DNA of 52,310 bases. It comes from an uncultured Thioclava sp. Lineage in GTDB: Bacteria; Pseudomonadota; Alphaproteobacteria; Rhodobacterales; Rhodobacteraceae. The stretch is taken from NCBI RefSeq assembly GCF_913064665.1, contig NZ_CAJYBT010000024.1, forward strand, positions 1-52,310, read 5' to 3'. Positions within the stretch are counted from its first letter, which is position 1. Each line of letters begins with the position of its first letter. The notes under the pieces were generated by a model. It had not been told where the DNA came from, did not search any database, and was given only the letters and a program-made list of their open reading frames with translations. Made by a program: the position numbers and the translations under genes. Positions 34,380-43,013 of the stretch are shown here, piece after piece.

Positions 34380-35663
34380 TTATTCTGCGGCGATCTTGGT
34401 GCCCGAGGCCATCACTTCGCTGGTCGCCTCACGCAGGATCGACAGGCCCGTGCGGAAAGTTTCCATCGGCGTGGTCAGCGGCGCAAGCACCTTGATCACC
34501 TGATCCTCATTGCCCGAGGTCTCGATCACGAGGCCCTTTTCAAAGCACAGCCCGCAAATTTCCGAAGCCAATTCACCCGTGCCGACATCAACACCTTGCA
34601 TCAACCCGCGCCCCTTGAGGAACGCATTGGGAACCAGATCGGCAACCGCAGCGAGCCCCTCGCGCAGCACGTCCGATTTCACGGCGAGTTCGCGCTGGAA
34701 GGTATCATCGGCCCAGAATTTCTGGATTGCGACAGTCGCGGTCACGAAGGCATGGGTGTTGCCGCGGAAGGTGCCGTTATGTTCAGCCGGGCCAAACACG
34801 TCGTAATCGGGACGTACAAGCACCAGCGCCATCGGCAGACCAAAGCCCGAGATCGACTTCGCTTGCGTCACCAGATCGGGCATCACGCCCATCTCCTCGA
34901 ACGAGAAGAAGGTGCCAGTGCGCCCGCAGCCCGCCTGAATATCGTCGATGATGAACAGCGCGCCATGTTTGCGCGCGACCTTTTCGACGCCCTGAATGAA
35001 TTCGGGGCTGGCGGCATTAAGACCGCCCTCACCTTGCACGGTTTCCAGCATGATCGCGGCAGGGGCATCCACACCGCCCGAGGCGTCCGAAAGCATCTGA
35101 TCGAGCAGCGCGACCGAATCCACGCCATCCGCATAATCGTCATAGGGCAGACGCGTCACGCCCTGCGTCTCCATCCCCGCACCGCCCCGGTGATAGCCGT
35201 TGCCGGTCGCCGCCAGCGCGCCCATCGTCACACCGTGAAAGCCGTTGGTGAAGGCGATGATGTTGGTGCGCCCGGTGGCCTTGCGCGCGATCTTCATCGC
35301 TGCTTCCACGGCATTCGCGCCGGTCGGGCCGACGAACATCACTTTGTGATCCATCCCGCGCGGAGCAAGGATGTGATCGGTGAACGCGGTCAGGAAATCG
35401 GCCTTGCTGTCGGTATGCAGATCAAGCGCGTGGCCCATCTTGTTTTCCAACAGATGGTTGATCAGCGCCTCTTTCATATCCGGGTCGTTATGCCCGTAAT
35501 TGAGCGAGGAACAGCCTGCGAGAAAATCGATATAGGTGTTGCCCTCGGCATCGGTCAGTTCCGAGCCTTGAGCGCAGGTGAACACGGTATCGAAGCCACG
35601 GCAATAAGAGCGGGCATTGGATTCGCGCTGGGTGAAGATCGTCTTGTCATTGGGGGAGGTCAT
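34380..35663 (-). CDS. ectB: L-2,4-diaminobutyrate--2-oxoglutarate transaminase
   Basis: A 427-residue class-III PLP aminotransferase. It converts aspartate semialdehyde to 2,4-diaminobutyrate with glutamate as donor. FLAGCSSLNYGHNDPD, MFVGPTGANAVEAAMKIARKATG, FHGVTMGALAATGN and IDDIQAGCGRTGTFFSFE are family motifs; the PLP lysine is in LVTQAKSISGFG. It sits between ectA and ectC in the usual order. Confidence 0.97.
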   Translation of the reverse strand: MTSPNDKTIFTQRESNARSYCRGFDTVFTCAQGSELTDAEGNTYIDFLAGCSSLNYGHNDPDMKEALINHLLENKMGHALDLHTDSKADFLTAFTDHILAPRGMDHKVMFVGPTGANAVEAAMKIARKATGRTNIIAFTNGFHGVTMGALAATGNGYHRGGAGMETQGVTRLPYDDYADGVDSVALLDQMLSDASGGVDAPAAIMLETVQGEGGLNAASPEFIQGVEKVARKHGALFIIDDIQAGCGRTGTFFSFEEMGVMPDLVTQAKSISGFGLPMALVLVRPDYDVFGPAEHNGTFRGNTHAFVTATVAIQKFWADDTFQRELAVKSDVLREGLAAVADLVPNAFLKGRGLMQGVDVGTGELASEICGLCFEKGLVIETSGNEDQVIKVLAPLTTPMETFRTGLSILREATSEVMASGTKIAAE

Positions 35664-35710
35664 GGGTGGCTCCGTCTATTTTATTGATATGAAAGGGCGG
35701 CGCGGCCGGA

Positions 35711-36241
35711 TCAGGCGGCGGCGCGGGCCTCTTGCGGGAATGTGATCGTGACCATGTGCTCGGTCGCGGCGTGACCATCGAAATGGTCGTCTTCATGGAA
35801 ATGCGCCTCGTCGGTCAACTCACCGCCAATCGAGCGCGCGAAAGACCGAAACAGCCCCCAGCTTGCCGCGTTGGACTGCGTGATCGTGGTTTGAAGCCGT
35901 GTGCAATCGGCAGCCTCGTCGCGGTCGATCAGGTGGCGCAGCATCCGCTTGCCAAGACCCAGCCCCCGCGCCTCGGGTGCCACGGCAACCTGCCAGACGA
36001 AGAAGCTTTGCGGATCCGAGGGCGCGATATAGCCCGAGATCCAGCCCAGCAACTGACCGTCACGCTCGACCATCACACAGGTGTCGCGGAAGTGGTCGCA
36101 TTGCAGCAGGTTGCAATACATCGAGTTTTCATCAAGCGGCTTGCAACGCTGGATCAGCTTCCAAATCTCGCTGCCATCCTTGGCATCGGGCTTGCGGAAC
36201 ACCAGAGCAGGCTTTGACTTGATCGACTCGATTTGCGGCAT
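35711..36241 (-). CDS. ectA: L-2,4-diaminobutyric acid acetyltransferase
   Basis: A 176-residue GNAT-fold enzyme that acetylates the gamma-amino group of 2,4-diaminobutyrate. The acetyl-CoA loop is VAPEARGLGLGKRML, and LVFRKPDAKDGSEIWKLIQRC and LDENSMYCNLLQCDHFRDTC are typical EctA segments. It is the first gene of ectABC-ask, and faces ectR across a 135-bp regulatory gap. Confidence 0.96.
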   Translation of the reverse strand: MPQIESIKSKPALVFRKPDAKDGSEIWKLIQRCKPLDENSMYCNLLQCDHFRDTCVMVERDGQLLGWISGYIAPSDPQSFFVWQVAVAPEARGLGLGKRMLRHLIDRDEAADCTRLQTTITQSNAASWGLFRSFARSIGGELTDEAHFHEDDHFDGHAATEHMVTITFPQEARAAA

Positions 36242-36299
36242 GCTTCCTGTCCTTTTTTGCTTCGGATGACTAAGTAACCCATCGAGCCCGAAATTTCAA

Positions 36300-36320
36300 T
36301 AAGCTAACTACAAAAGCTTA
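36300..36320. promoter_or_regulatory. Inverted repeat in the ectA-ectR divergent promoter, candidate EctR operator
   Basis: TAAGCT (36300-36305) and AGCTTA (36315-36320) form perfect 6-bp arms around 9 bases, in the AT-rich gap between the divergent ectA and ectR starts. MarR-family EctR proteins are known to bind pseudo-palindromes in ect promoters and to act as repressors, so this is the best operator candidate. The surrounding 135 bp contain no other gene. Confidence 0.5.
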
Positions 36321-36376
36321 GAGAAGTTCCTCTTAGCCCTTTAAATAAAGAGATATCCGCCTTAGATACCATTCAT

Positions 36377-36973
36377 ATGACAAACCAAAACAGCTTTGAG
36401 CAAACGAGTAAGCTTAGGAAAACAAAGCAATTGAACGCCTCGGCGCTCTCTGCGATATTGGGCCATCTTGATGACAAAGAGGCCCGCCATCTCATGGACC
36501 GCGTTGATACCAGCCTGATTGCGCTGCGCCGCATTCTGCGCGCGACCGAGATGTTTGGCCGCGATCTTGCGAAGGCAGCCGGCCTGACGCCTGCGCAGTT
36601 TCGTGTGCTTCAAGTGGTGGCGGAAAACGGGTCATCGACGCCCAAGGCCATCGCAACCCGGATGAGCGTCAGCCAAGCCACGATGACCGCGCTGCTCGAC
36701 AAACTAGCGCGCAAAGAAATGGTGACGCGGCAACGCTCGCAGCGCGATCGCCGTCAGACCGATATTGTGATCACCCCGCAGGGGCGCGCCGCGATGGAGG
36801 ATGCACCCGACGCGCTGCAGCAGATTTTCGTGCGCCGTTTTGAGGCGCTGGAGGACTGGGAACAGGCGCAACTGATCGCCTCGCTCGAACGGGTCGCGGC
36901 GATGCTGGATGCCCATGAGATTGACGCCTCGCCGGTGCTGGATTGGGGCGACATTTCGGGTCGGCCGATCTAA
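36377..36973 (+). CDS. ectR: MarR-family regulator of ectoine genes (EctR-like)
   Basis: A 198-residue winged helix-turn-helix protein. The DNA-binding part is visible as LTPAQFRVLQVVAENGSSTPKAIATRMSVSQATMTALLDKLARKEMVTRQRSQRDRRQTDIVIT, read here as recognition helix (SQATMTALLDKL) and wing (RDRRQTDI). It is encoded divergently from ectABC, where EctR repressors lie in many halophiles. The first 35 residues form a basic N-terminal extension with an uncertain role. It may be co-transcribed with doeA 70 bp downstream. Confidence 0.88.
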   Translation: MTNQNSFEQTSKLRKTKQLNASALSAILGHLDDKEARHLMDRVDTSLIALRRILRATEMFGRDLAKAAGLTPAQFRVLQVVAENGSSTPKAIATRMSVSQATMTALLDKLARKEMVTRQRSQRDRRQTDIVITPQGRAAMEDAPDALQQIFVRRFEALEDWEQAQLIASLERVAAMLDAHEIDASPVLDWGDISGRPI

Positions 36974-37043
36974 GCTAGACCTCCCCCCTTGCAACTGGCG
37001 CAGGCCCCGGCCACTCTGACCCGACCCAGGATCGGAGCCATCC

Positions 37044-38228
37044 ATGCCGCTTTCCAAAGCCCCCTTCAGCCAGTCCGAATATGACCGCCGCATCCGGCTT
37101 GTGCGCCAGTCGATGGCCGAGCGCGGGATCGAGGTGCTGTTCGTCACCAACCCCTCGAACCAATTCTGGCTGACGGGCTATGACGGCTGGTCGTTTTACA
37201 CCCATCAGGGCGTGATCCTGCCGCTGGAAGGTGCGCCCTTCTGGTGGGGCCGTTTCATGGATGCCAATGGCGCGCGCCGCACGGTCTGGATGGAGGAGGA
37301 AAACATCCTTCATTACAATGACATCATGGTGCAATCCGAGGTCGCCCACCCGATGGAAGACCTCGCTTCGCGCCTGCGCATCATGGGCTATGGACATGGG
37401 CGGATCGGCGTCGAGATGGAGACCTATTTCTACACCGCCAAGGCCCATGCGGTTCTGGTGGAGGGCCTGCCCGATGCCGAGATGATCGATGCAAGCGCGC
37501 TTGTGAACTGGCGGCGATTGATCAAATCCGAGGACGAGCTGAATTTCATGCGCCGCGCGGCGCGGATTTCCGAATTGGTGATCGCCCGCGCGATGGATTT
37601 GATCGAGCCGGGGATGCGCAAGCATGATCTGGTGGGCGAATTGTATCGCACCGCCGTGCAGGGCGAGGAGGATAGCTGGGGCGACTACCCCGCTATCGTG
37701 CCGCTGCTGCCGTCGGGCGCGGATGCCTCTGCCCCGCATTTGACTTGGAATGGCGAGGCGCTGAAGTCGGGCGAGGCGACCTTTATTGAGCAATCGGGCT
37801 GTTATCGCCGCTATCACGCCCCGCTGTGCCGCACGGTGTTTCTAGGCAAGCCGCCACAACATATGGTGGATGCCTCGCAGGCGTTAACCGAGGGGCTGAA
37901 TGCTGGGATCGAGGTGGCACGTGCTGGCAATCGGGCGTGCGACATTGCGCGCGCGCTCAATACCGAACTGCTCAAAGTCGGAATCGAGCGGCCCAACCGC
38001 GCAGGTTATGCGGTGGGCTGTTCCTACCCGCCCGATTGGGGGGAACATACCGTGTCGATCCGCGACACCGACGAGACCGTTCTGGAACCCGGTATGACCT
38101 TTCACTTCATGCCCGGGCTTTGGATGGACGATTGGGGGATGGAGACCACCGAGACGATCCTGATCCGCGACTCGGGCGCGGCAGAAACGCTGAGCCAGAT
38201 CCCGCGCAAGCTGTTCATCAAGGATTGA
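37044..38228 (+). CDS. doeA: Ectoine hydrolase (M24 peptidase family)
   Basis: A 394-residue member of the creatinase/prolidase fold. The N-terminal half shows the DoeA/EutD pattern FVTNPSNQFWLTGYDGWSFYTHQG and APFWWGRFMDANGARRTVWM. DoeA opens the ectoine ring to N-acetyl-diaminobutyrate in ectoine catabolism. Several metal-site positions of true M24 peptidases are changed, as in other ectoine hydrolases. Encoded four bases before an M20 deacetylase gene, next to ectR. Having it beside ectABC means synthesis and breakdown genes share one locus. Confidence 0.9.
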   Translation: MPLSKAPFSQSEYDRRIRLVRQSMAERGIEVLFVTNPSNQFWLTGYDGWSFYTHQGVILPLEGAPFWWGRFMDANGARRTVWMEEENILHYNDIMVQSEVAHPMEDLASRLRIMGYGHGRIGVEMETYFYTAKAHAVLVEGLPDAEMIDASALVNWRRLIKSEDELNFMRRAARISELVIARAMDLIEPGMRKHDLVGELYRTAVQGEEDSWGDYPAIVPLLPSGADASAPHLTWNGEALKSGEATFIEQSGCYRRYHAPLCRTVFLGKPPQHMVDASQALTEGLNAGIEVARAGNRACDIARALNTELLKVGIERPNRAGYAVGCSYPPDWGEHTVSIRDTDETVLEPGMTFHFMPGLWMDDWGMETTETILIRDSGAAETLSQIPRKLFIKD

Positions 38229-38232
38229 GGCG

Positions 38233-39384
38233 ATGGGGATCGACACCACCCGCGCGATTCTGGGCGATCTGATCGGGTTTCCCAGCGTTTCGTCGCAAAG
38301 CAATCTGGCGATCATCCACTACATCGCAGATCGGCTTGAGCAGGCCGGAGCCGAAGTCGAGGTGATGCCGGATGTAAGCGGGCAAAAGGCCAATCTGTTT
38401 GCGACGTTCGGGGGCGCGCGTGAGGGCGGCTTGGTGCTGTCGGGGCATAGCGATGTGGTGCCCGTCACCGATCAGGATTGGACAAGCGACCCGTTTGTGA
38501 TGGCCGAACGTGACGGGCGGCTTTACGGGCGTGGGACCTGCGACATGAAAGGCTTTATCGCCGCCTGTTTGAGCAGTCTCGATACCCTGCGCGAGGCCGC
38601 CAAGACCCGCCCGATCCATTTCGCCTTCACCCATGACGAAGAGGTAGGCTGTCTGGGCGCGCAATCGCTGGTCAAGCTGCTGGCAGAGCGCCCGTATAAA
38701 CCCCGCCTTTGCATCATCGGAGAGCCGACCTCGATGCAGGTCTATGATGGCAACAAGGGATGTTGCGAATATACCGTGCATTTTGAGGGGCGGCCCGGTC
38801 ATAGCTCTGCCCCCGACAAGGGCGTGAATGCCGTTGAATATGCCGTGCGCTACATCAATCGGCTGTTTGAACTGCGCGCCGCGCTGGTGGCACGCTGTCC
38901 ACCCGGCTCGCGCTTTGATCCGCCGCAAACGACGCTGAATGTCGGCGCGCTGCGGGGCGGGGTTTCGCATAACGTGATCGCCCCCCGCGCCGAGCTGAAC
39001 TGGGAGATGCGCCCGATCAACGCCGCCGATATGCGCTTTGTCAAAGACGAGATCGCGGCCTTTGTCAGCGACACTTTGCTACCCGAGATGCGCGCAATCG
39101 CGCCCGAGGCAGGCATCGCGACCGAGATTGTCGGTGAGGTTGTGGGCCTTGAGCCGATGGATGAAAATAGCGCGCGCGATCTGGTCTTTGCGCTGACCGG
39201 GCAAAATCACGCAGGCTGCGTGGCCTTCAACACCGAGGCCGGGCTCTTTCAAGCGATCGGAATGGATGCGGTGATTTGCGGGCCGGGCTCGATCGAGCAG
39301 GCGCATAAGGCCGATGAGTTCGTTTCCCTTGATCAACTGTCGCAATGCTTGAACATGCTGGAGCGGCTGGGAGAGGCGCGCTAA
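38233..39384 (+). CDS. M20-family deacetylase (ArgE-like), probable N-acetyl-diaminobutyrate deacetylase
   Basis: A 383-residue zinc hydrolase of the acetylornithine deacetylase family. Metal and catalytic residues are in place: His72 and Asp74 (SGHSDVVP), Asp104 (GRGTCDMKG), Glu136-Glu137 (THDEEVG), Glu164 (IIGEPTS) and a C-terminal His (EQAHKADEF). By sequence alone it would be called ArgE. Its position 4 bp after doeA suggests that it removes the acetyl group from the DoeA product, a job done by the unrelated DoeB/EutE (AstE/AspA family) in Halomonas and Ruegeria. Whether it also serves arginine synthesis cannot be told here. Confidence 0.85.
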   Translation: MGIDTTRAILGDLIGFPSVSSQSNLAIIHYIADRLEQAGAEVEVMPDVSGQKANLFATFGGAREGGLVLSGHSDVVPVTDQDWTSDPFVMAERDGRLYGRGTCDMKGFIAACLSSLDTLREAAKTRPIHFAFTHDEEVGCLGAQSLVKLLAERPYKPRLCIIGEPTSMQVYDGNKGCCEYTVHFEGRPGHSSAPDKGVNAVEYAVRYINRLFELRAALVARCPPGSRFDPPQTTLNVGALRGGVSHNVIAPRAELNWEMRPINAADMRFVKDEIAAFVSDTLLPEMRAIAPEAGIATEIVGEVVGLEPMDENSARDLVFALTGQNHAGCVAFNTEAGLFQAIGMDAVICGPGSIEQAHKADEFVSLDQLSQCLNMLERLGEAR

Positions 39385-39769
39385 CCTCGCCATCCCCCAT
39401 GGAACGAGCCGCCTTTCGCGCCTCGCGTCCCCTTCAAGTCCCGCGATTTGCACACCGCGCCGGGGGGAACTGATCCCACCCCAGATCACATCTGCGACGC
39501 GCGAAGCACCTCCTTTGGGGGTTTGCAGCACATTTTTGGACGGGAACACCCTGTTCTCGCAGCGTACACGGCCTGAAAAGGTTGCGCCCAGACGACAGGC
39601 CATTTACGACATGAGCATGTCGGATTTTGACAATCCAAGAGTTTGCCCCATCATAGGCAAGAACCAGCCGACACCGGCCTCGTCGATGAACGAGGCCCGA
39701 TGGCCGACCCCGCGGTGGCAGCCCGCGCGGCCCAAATCCCATAAATGCTGCCGCCACAGGAGTATACGC
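39385..39769 (+). promoter_or_regulatory. Intergenic leader before proX with two palindromes
   Basis: This 385-bp gap precedes the betaine-type importer. CGACATG-AG-CATGTCG (39607-39622) is a perfect 7-2-7 palindrome and could be a repressor site. GGCCTCGT-CGATGA-ACGAGGCC (39676-39697) is a perfect 8-bp hairpin that would form in the mRNA leader, about 70 bases before the start codon. One frame is open from 39515 into proX, but it lacks a signal peptide in that context and shows no family similarity, so I read it as non-coding. Confidence 0.5.
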
Positions 39770-40780
39770 ATGAAGAAATCCACAATCGCCAGTCTGTTTC
39801 TGGCACTGCCGCTAAGCGTGCTTGCCGCACCTGCTGTTTTTGCCGCCGATGGTGAATGCGGAAAAGTCACCGAAGCCGAGATGAACTGGGCTTCGGCAGG
39901 CGTCGCGGCTTGGGTCGACAAGATCATTCTCGAAAACGGATATGGCTGCGATGTGACGCTGGTGACCGGCGACACGATGCCCACCTTCACCTCGATGAAT
40001 GAAAAAGGTCAGCCCGATATCGCCCCCGAGCTTTGGGTGAACGCGGTCAAGATTGCGCTCGACAAAGCGGTCAGCGAAGATCGCATGGTGACCACCGCAA
40101 AGATCCTCAAGGATGGCGGCGTCGAGGGCTGGTGGATTCCGAAATATATCCAAGAAGAGCACCCCGAAATCAAGACGGTTGATGATGCGCTGAAGCACCC
40201 GGAGCTGTTCCCCGATCCCGAGGATCCCTCAAAAGGCGGCGTCTATAACTGCCCGGCGGGCTGGAACTGCCAGATCTCGACGTCAAACCTGTATCGCGCC
40301 TATGACGCCGAGAAGAAGGGCTTTAACCTGGTTGATACCGGGTCAGCTGCTGGTCTGGATGGCTCAATCGCGAATGCCTATGAGCGCAAGCAGGGGTGGC
40401 TGGGCTATTACTGGGCCCCGACCGCGATCTTGGGCAAATATGAGATGGTCAAGCTGGATGCCGGCGTGCCCAACGACAAGGAAAACTGGGACAAATGCAC
40501 ATCGCAAGCCGATTGCCCGGACCCGGTGCCAAATGCCTATCCGGTGTCGGACGTCTTCACCGTCGTGACCAAGGAATTCTCTGAGAAAAACGCGATTGCG
40601 ATGAACTATCTCAAGAAGCGTGAATGGTCGAACGATACGGTCGGCAAGTTCCTTGCTTGGCAGACCGACAACCAAGGCACGAACGAAGATACGGCTTATT
40701 ACTTCCTCAAGACGTTCCCGGATGTCTGGAAGGCATGGGTCTCTCCGGAAGTGGCCCAAAAGGTCGAGGGTGCGCTCTGA
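39770..40780 (+). CDS. proX: Glycine betaine/choline-type ABC transporter substrate-binding protein
   Basis: A 336-residue periplasmic protein with a signal peptide (MKKSTIASLFLALPLSVLA, cleavage after about Ala25). The mature part has the OpuAC/ProX pattern MNWASAGVAAWVDKIILENGYGCDV and DIAPELWVN, with many tryptophans for cation-pi binding of a quaternary amine. Start ATG 39770 has AGGAG eight bases before it. Substrate could be glycine betaine, choline, proline betaine or ectoine; the doeA neighbour makes ectoine a real option. Four cysteines (YNCPAGWNC, CTSQADC) could form two disulfides. Confidence 0.9.
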   Translation: MKKSTIASLFLALPLSVLAAPAVFAADGECGKVTEAEMNWASAGVAAWVDKIILENGYGCDVTLVTGDTMPTFTSMNEKGQPDIAPELWVNAVKIALDKAVSEDRMVTTAKILKDGGVEGWWIPKYIQEEHPEIKTVDDALKHPELFPDPEDPSKGGVYNCPAGWNCQISTSNLYRAYDAEKKGFNLVDTGSAAGLDGSIANAYERKQGWLGYYWAPTAILGKYEMVKLDAGVPNDKENWDKCTSQADCPDPVPNAYPVSDVFTVVTKEFSEKNAIAMNYLKKREWSNDTVGKFLAWQTDNQGTNEDTAYYFLKTFPDVWKAWVSPEVAQKVEGAL

Positions 40781-40799
40781 GCGCGACCTGAACATTTGC

Positions 40800-40828
40800 G
40801 GCGCGCGCGGGGGCTTCTCGCGCGCGCC
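40800..40828 (+). terminator. Strong hairpin with T-rich tail between proX and proW
   Basis: GGCGCGCGCG (40800-40809) and CGCGCGCGCC (40819-40828) form a perfect 10-bp all-GC stem with a 9-base loop, followed by CTTTCTTTG. This is the most convincing intrinsic-terminator shape in the window, yet it lies inside an operon. It would let proX be made in excess over the membrane parts and protect the 3' end of the proX message. Confidence 0.8.
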
Positions 40829-40874
40829 CTTTCTTTGAACAAGCATGTCGGCACTCGACTGAAGGACATTTTAG

Positions 40875-41786
40875 ATGGCATCTTCCTGCTGGGGCCTTCC
40901 GGAGCTCATTTGTCAGTTCCCTGCCCTTCCTGACAAAACCCTGCGCCTGATGCGCATGGGAATCGACAATGGTTTCCGCGGCATCGTGCGCCATTATTCC
41001 GACCAGATCGACGCGGCGACCCGCCCGTTGCAATGGTTTCTCAACACCCTTGAAAACGCCTTCACCAATACGCCTTGGTTCATCGTTCTCGCAGTTATCC
41101 TGACCGTGGTCTGGCTCGCTTCGCGCAGCATCAAGATCGTGATTGGCTCTGCCATCGGCATGTGCCTGATCGGGGTCTTTGGCCTGTGGGAAGACACGAT
41201 GACGACATTGGCGATGGTCGCCGTGGCAACAATGATTGCCATTGCGTTGGGCTTGCCGATTGGCATTCTCGCGGCGCGATCGGACCGGTTTCAATCGGTG
41301 CTGAGCCCGATCCTAGATGTGATGCAGACGATGCCCTCCTTCGTCTACCTGATCCCGGTCGTGGTGATCTTTGGCATCGGCAAAGTGCCCGGCGTGATCG
41401 CTGTGGTGATCTATGCTGTGCCGCCGATGATCCGCTTGACGAACCTTGGCATTCGCCTTGTCGACAAAGAAGTGATCGAGGCCGCAGATGCGTTCGGCGC
41501 AAACTCGCGTCAAAAACTGTGGGGCGTTCAGCTACCGCTGTCGCTGCCCACGATCATGGCGGGCGTGAACCAAACCATTATGATGGCACTGGCGATGGTC
41601 GTCGTGGCCTCGATGGTGGGTGTCGGTGGTCTTGGTAAGAACGTGCTGCAAGCGATCAACAACCAGTTCTTCACGATCGGCTTCCTGAACGGTTTCGCCC
41701 TTGTGGCGATTGCGATCATTTTCGACCGTGCCAGCCAAGCCTTTGGCAAACGGTTGCAGAAACACTCGGAGGCGGGCCATGACTGA
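40875..41786 (+). CDS. proW: Glycine betaine-type ABC transporter permease
   Basis: A 303-residue inner-membrane permease with an N-terminal hydrophilic stretch of about 60 residues and six or so helices. The transporter core shows MQTMPSFVYLIPVVVIFGIGKVPGV and the EAA-loop region EAADAFGANSRQKLWGVQLPLSLPTIMAGVNQT, which contacts the ATPase, both typical of ProW/OpuAB. GAAGGA precedes ATG 40875. It overlaps proV by 8 bp. Confidence 0.94.
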   Translation: MASSCWGLPELICQFPALPDKTLRLMRMGIDNGFRGIVRHYSDQIDAATRPLQWFLNTLENAFTNTPWFIVLAVILTVVWLASRSIKIVIGSAIGMCLIGVFGLWEDTMTTLAMVAVATMIAIALGLPIGILAARSDRFQSVLSPILDVMQTMPSFVYLIPVVVIFGIGKVPGVIAVVIYAVPPMIRLTNLGIRLVDKEVIEAADAFGANSRQKLWGVQLPLSLPTIMAGVNQTIMMALAMVVVASMVGVGGLGKNVLQAINNQFFTIGFLNGFALVAIAIIFDRASQAFGKRLQKHSEAGHD

Positions 41787-42882
41787 TTCAACCAACACCG
41801 CGCCCAAAGAACGCTCTGGGATCGAGATTCGCAATCTTTACAAGATCTTTGGACCCAATGCCGAGCACTATATCGAAGCGGTTCAAAACGGCATGAGCAA
41901 GGATGAGCTGAACGACAAGCACAACCATGTTCTGGGGTTGCAAAACATCAATCTCGAACTGCCGCCGGGTCAGATTTCGGTGATCATGGGGCTTTCAGGG
42001 TCGGGGAAATCGACCCTGATCCGCCATATCAACGGGCTGATCATGCCCACGTCGGGCGAGATTTTGTATAACGGGCGCGACGTCATGAAGATGACGCCCG
42101 ATGAGCTGCGCGAATTCCGCCGCCACGAAACGGCGATGGTATTCCAAAAATTCGCTCTGCTGCCGCATCGCACGATCTTGGAAAACACCCGGTATGGGCT
42201 GGATATTCAAGGCATCGACACGGCCAAATCCAACCCGATCGCGCGTAGATGGATTGATCGTGTGGGGCTGTCTGGCTATGAGGATTACTATCCGAACCAG
42301 CTTTCAGGCGGCATGCAGCAGCGGGTTGGTCTGGCGCGTGCGCTGGCCAATGACGCCGATATCTTGCTGATGGATGAGGCGTTTTCCGCGCTTGATCCGC
42401 TTATTCGGATGGATATGCAAAAGGTGTTGCTGGATCTTCAGGCCGAGTTGAAAAAGACCATCGTCTTCATCACCCATGACTTGGATGAGGCGCTGCGCCT
42501 TGGCGATACAATTGCGATTTTGCGCGATGGCAAAGTGGAGCAAGTCGGCACCGGCCAGGAAATCGTGCTGCATCCGGCCAATGACTACATCGCGGAATTC
42601 GTGCGCGAGGTGAACCGCGGCCGTGTGATCCGCGCAGCGACAGTGGCGACTCCGCTGCCTGAGGGCGATACCCCCCTGCCCAAGCTCCGCCTCAAAGGCG
42701 CTACCACGCTTGAACTGGCGGCGCGCAAACTGGCGGAACGCGATGTGCGCAATGCGACGGTGCTTGGCAAGGATGGGCGCCCGATGGGGGTGATCGACAT
42801 GCACACGATGCTGACCGCGATGGTCACGCCCGCCACGGTGGATGACAGTGAAGATGAGGACAGCGAAGAAGACGCGGCCTGA
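41779..42882 (+). CDS. proV: Glycine betaine-type ABC transporter ATP-binding protein
   Basis: A 367-residue ATPase. Walker A is GLSGSGKST (71-79), the signature LSGGMQQRVGLARA and Walker B ILLMDEAFSALDPL. The extended N-terminus with the IEAVQNGMSKDEL segment and the H/Q-loop are typical of ProV/OpuAA. After the ATPase part is one CBS-like segment (about 300-345, RNATVLGKDGRPMGVIDMH); in OpuA, CBS domains sense ionic strength. The C-terminus is an acidic tail (DDSEDEDSEEDAA), a feature also tied to osmosensing. Start ATG 41779 lies inside the end of proW; the frame is open further upstream. Confidence 0.94.
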   Translation: MTDSTNTAPKERSGIEIRNLYKIFGPNAEHYIEAVQNGMSKDELNDKHNHVLGLQNINLELPPGQISVIMGLSGSGKSTLIRHINGLIMPTSGEILYNGRDVMKMTPDELREFRRHETAMVFQKFALLPHRTILENTRYGLDIQGIDTAKSNPIARRWIDRVGLSGYEDYYPNQLSGGMQQRVGLARALANDADILLMDEAFSALDPLIRMDMQKVLLDLQAELKKTIVFITHDLDEALRLGDTIAILRDGKVEQVGTGQEIVLHPANDYIAEFVREVNRGRVIRAATVATPLPEGDTPLPKLRLKGATTLELAARKLAERDVRNATVLGKDGRPMGVIDMHTMLTAMVTPATVDDSEDEDSEEDAA

Positions 42883-42911
42883 TCCGGCAGCGATCTGAAC
42901 GACGTATGAAA

Positions 42912-42949
42912 CGATGGGGCGCGCAGACAAAGGGATGCGCGCCCCATCG
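42912..42949 (+). terminator. Hairpin terminator after proV
   Basis: CGATGGGGCGCGCA (42912-42925) and TGCGCGCCCCATCG (42936-42949) make a perfect 14-bp stem around a 10-base loop, 29 bp after the proV stop. It has no T-run after it. The converging gene at 43014-43316 would read into it too, so it may serve both strands. Confidence 0.75.
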
Positions 42950-43013
42950 AACAACCTGCATCAGTGGTAAGAGAACCAACTAGGAAAGGTGAGGCACAAT
43001 ACCGCGTGCGCGT

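Noticed and set aside
38233-39384. Naming this gene doeB
   Set aside because: It belongs to the M20 ArgE family, not the AstE/aspartoacylase family of DoeB; only the position suggests a shared role.
39515-39769. Upstream extension of the proX reading frame
   Set aside because: It would bury the signal peptide, and the AGGAG before ATG 39770 marks the true start.
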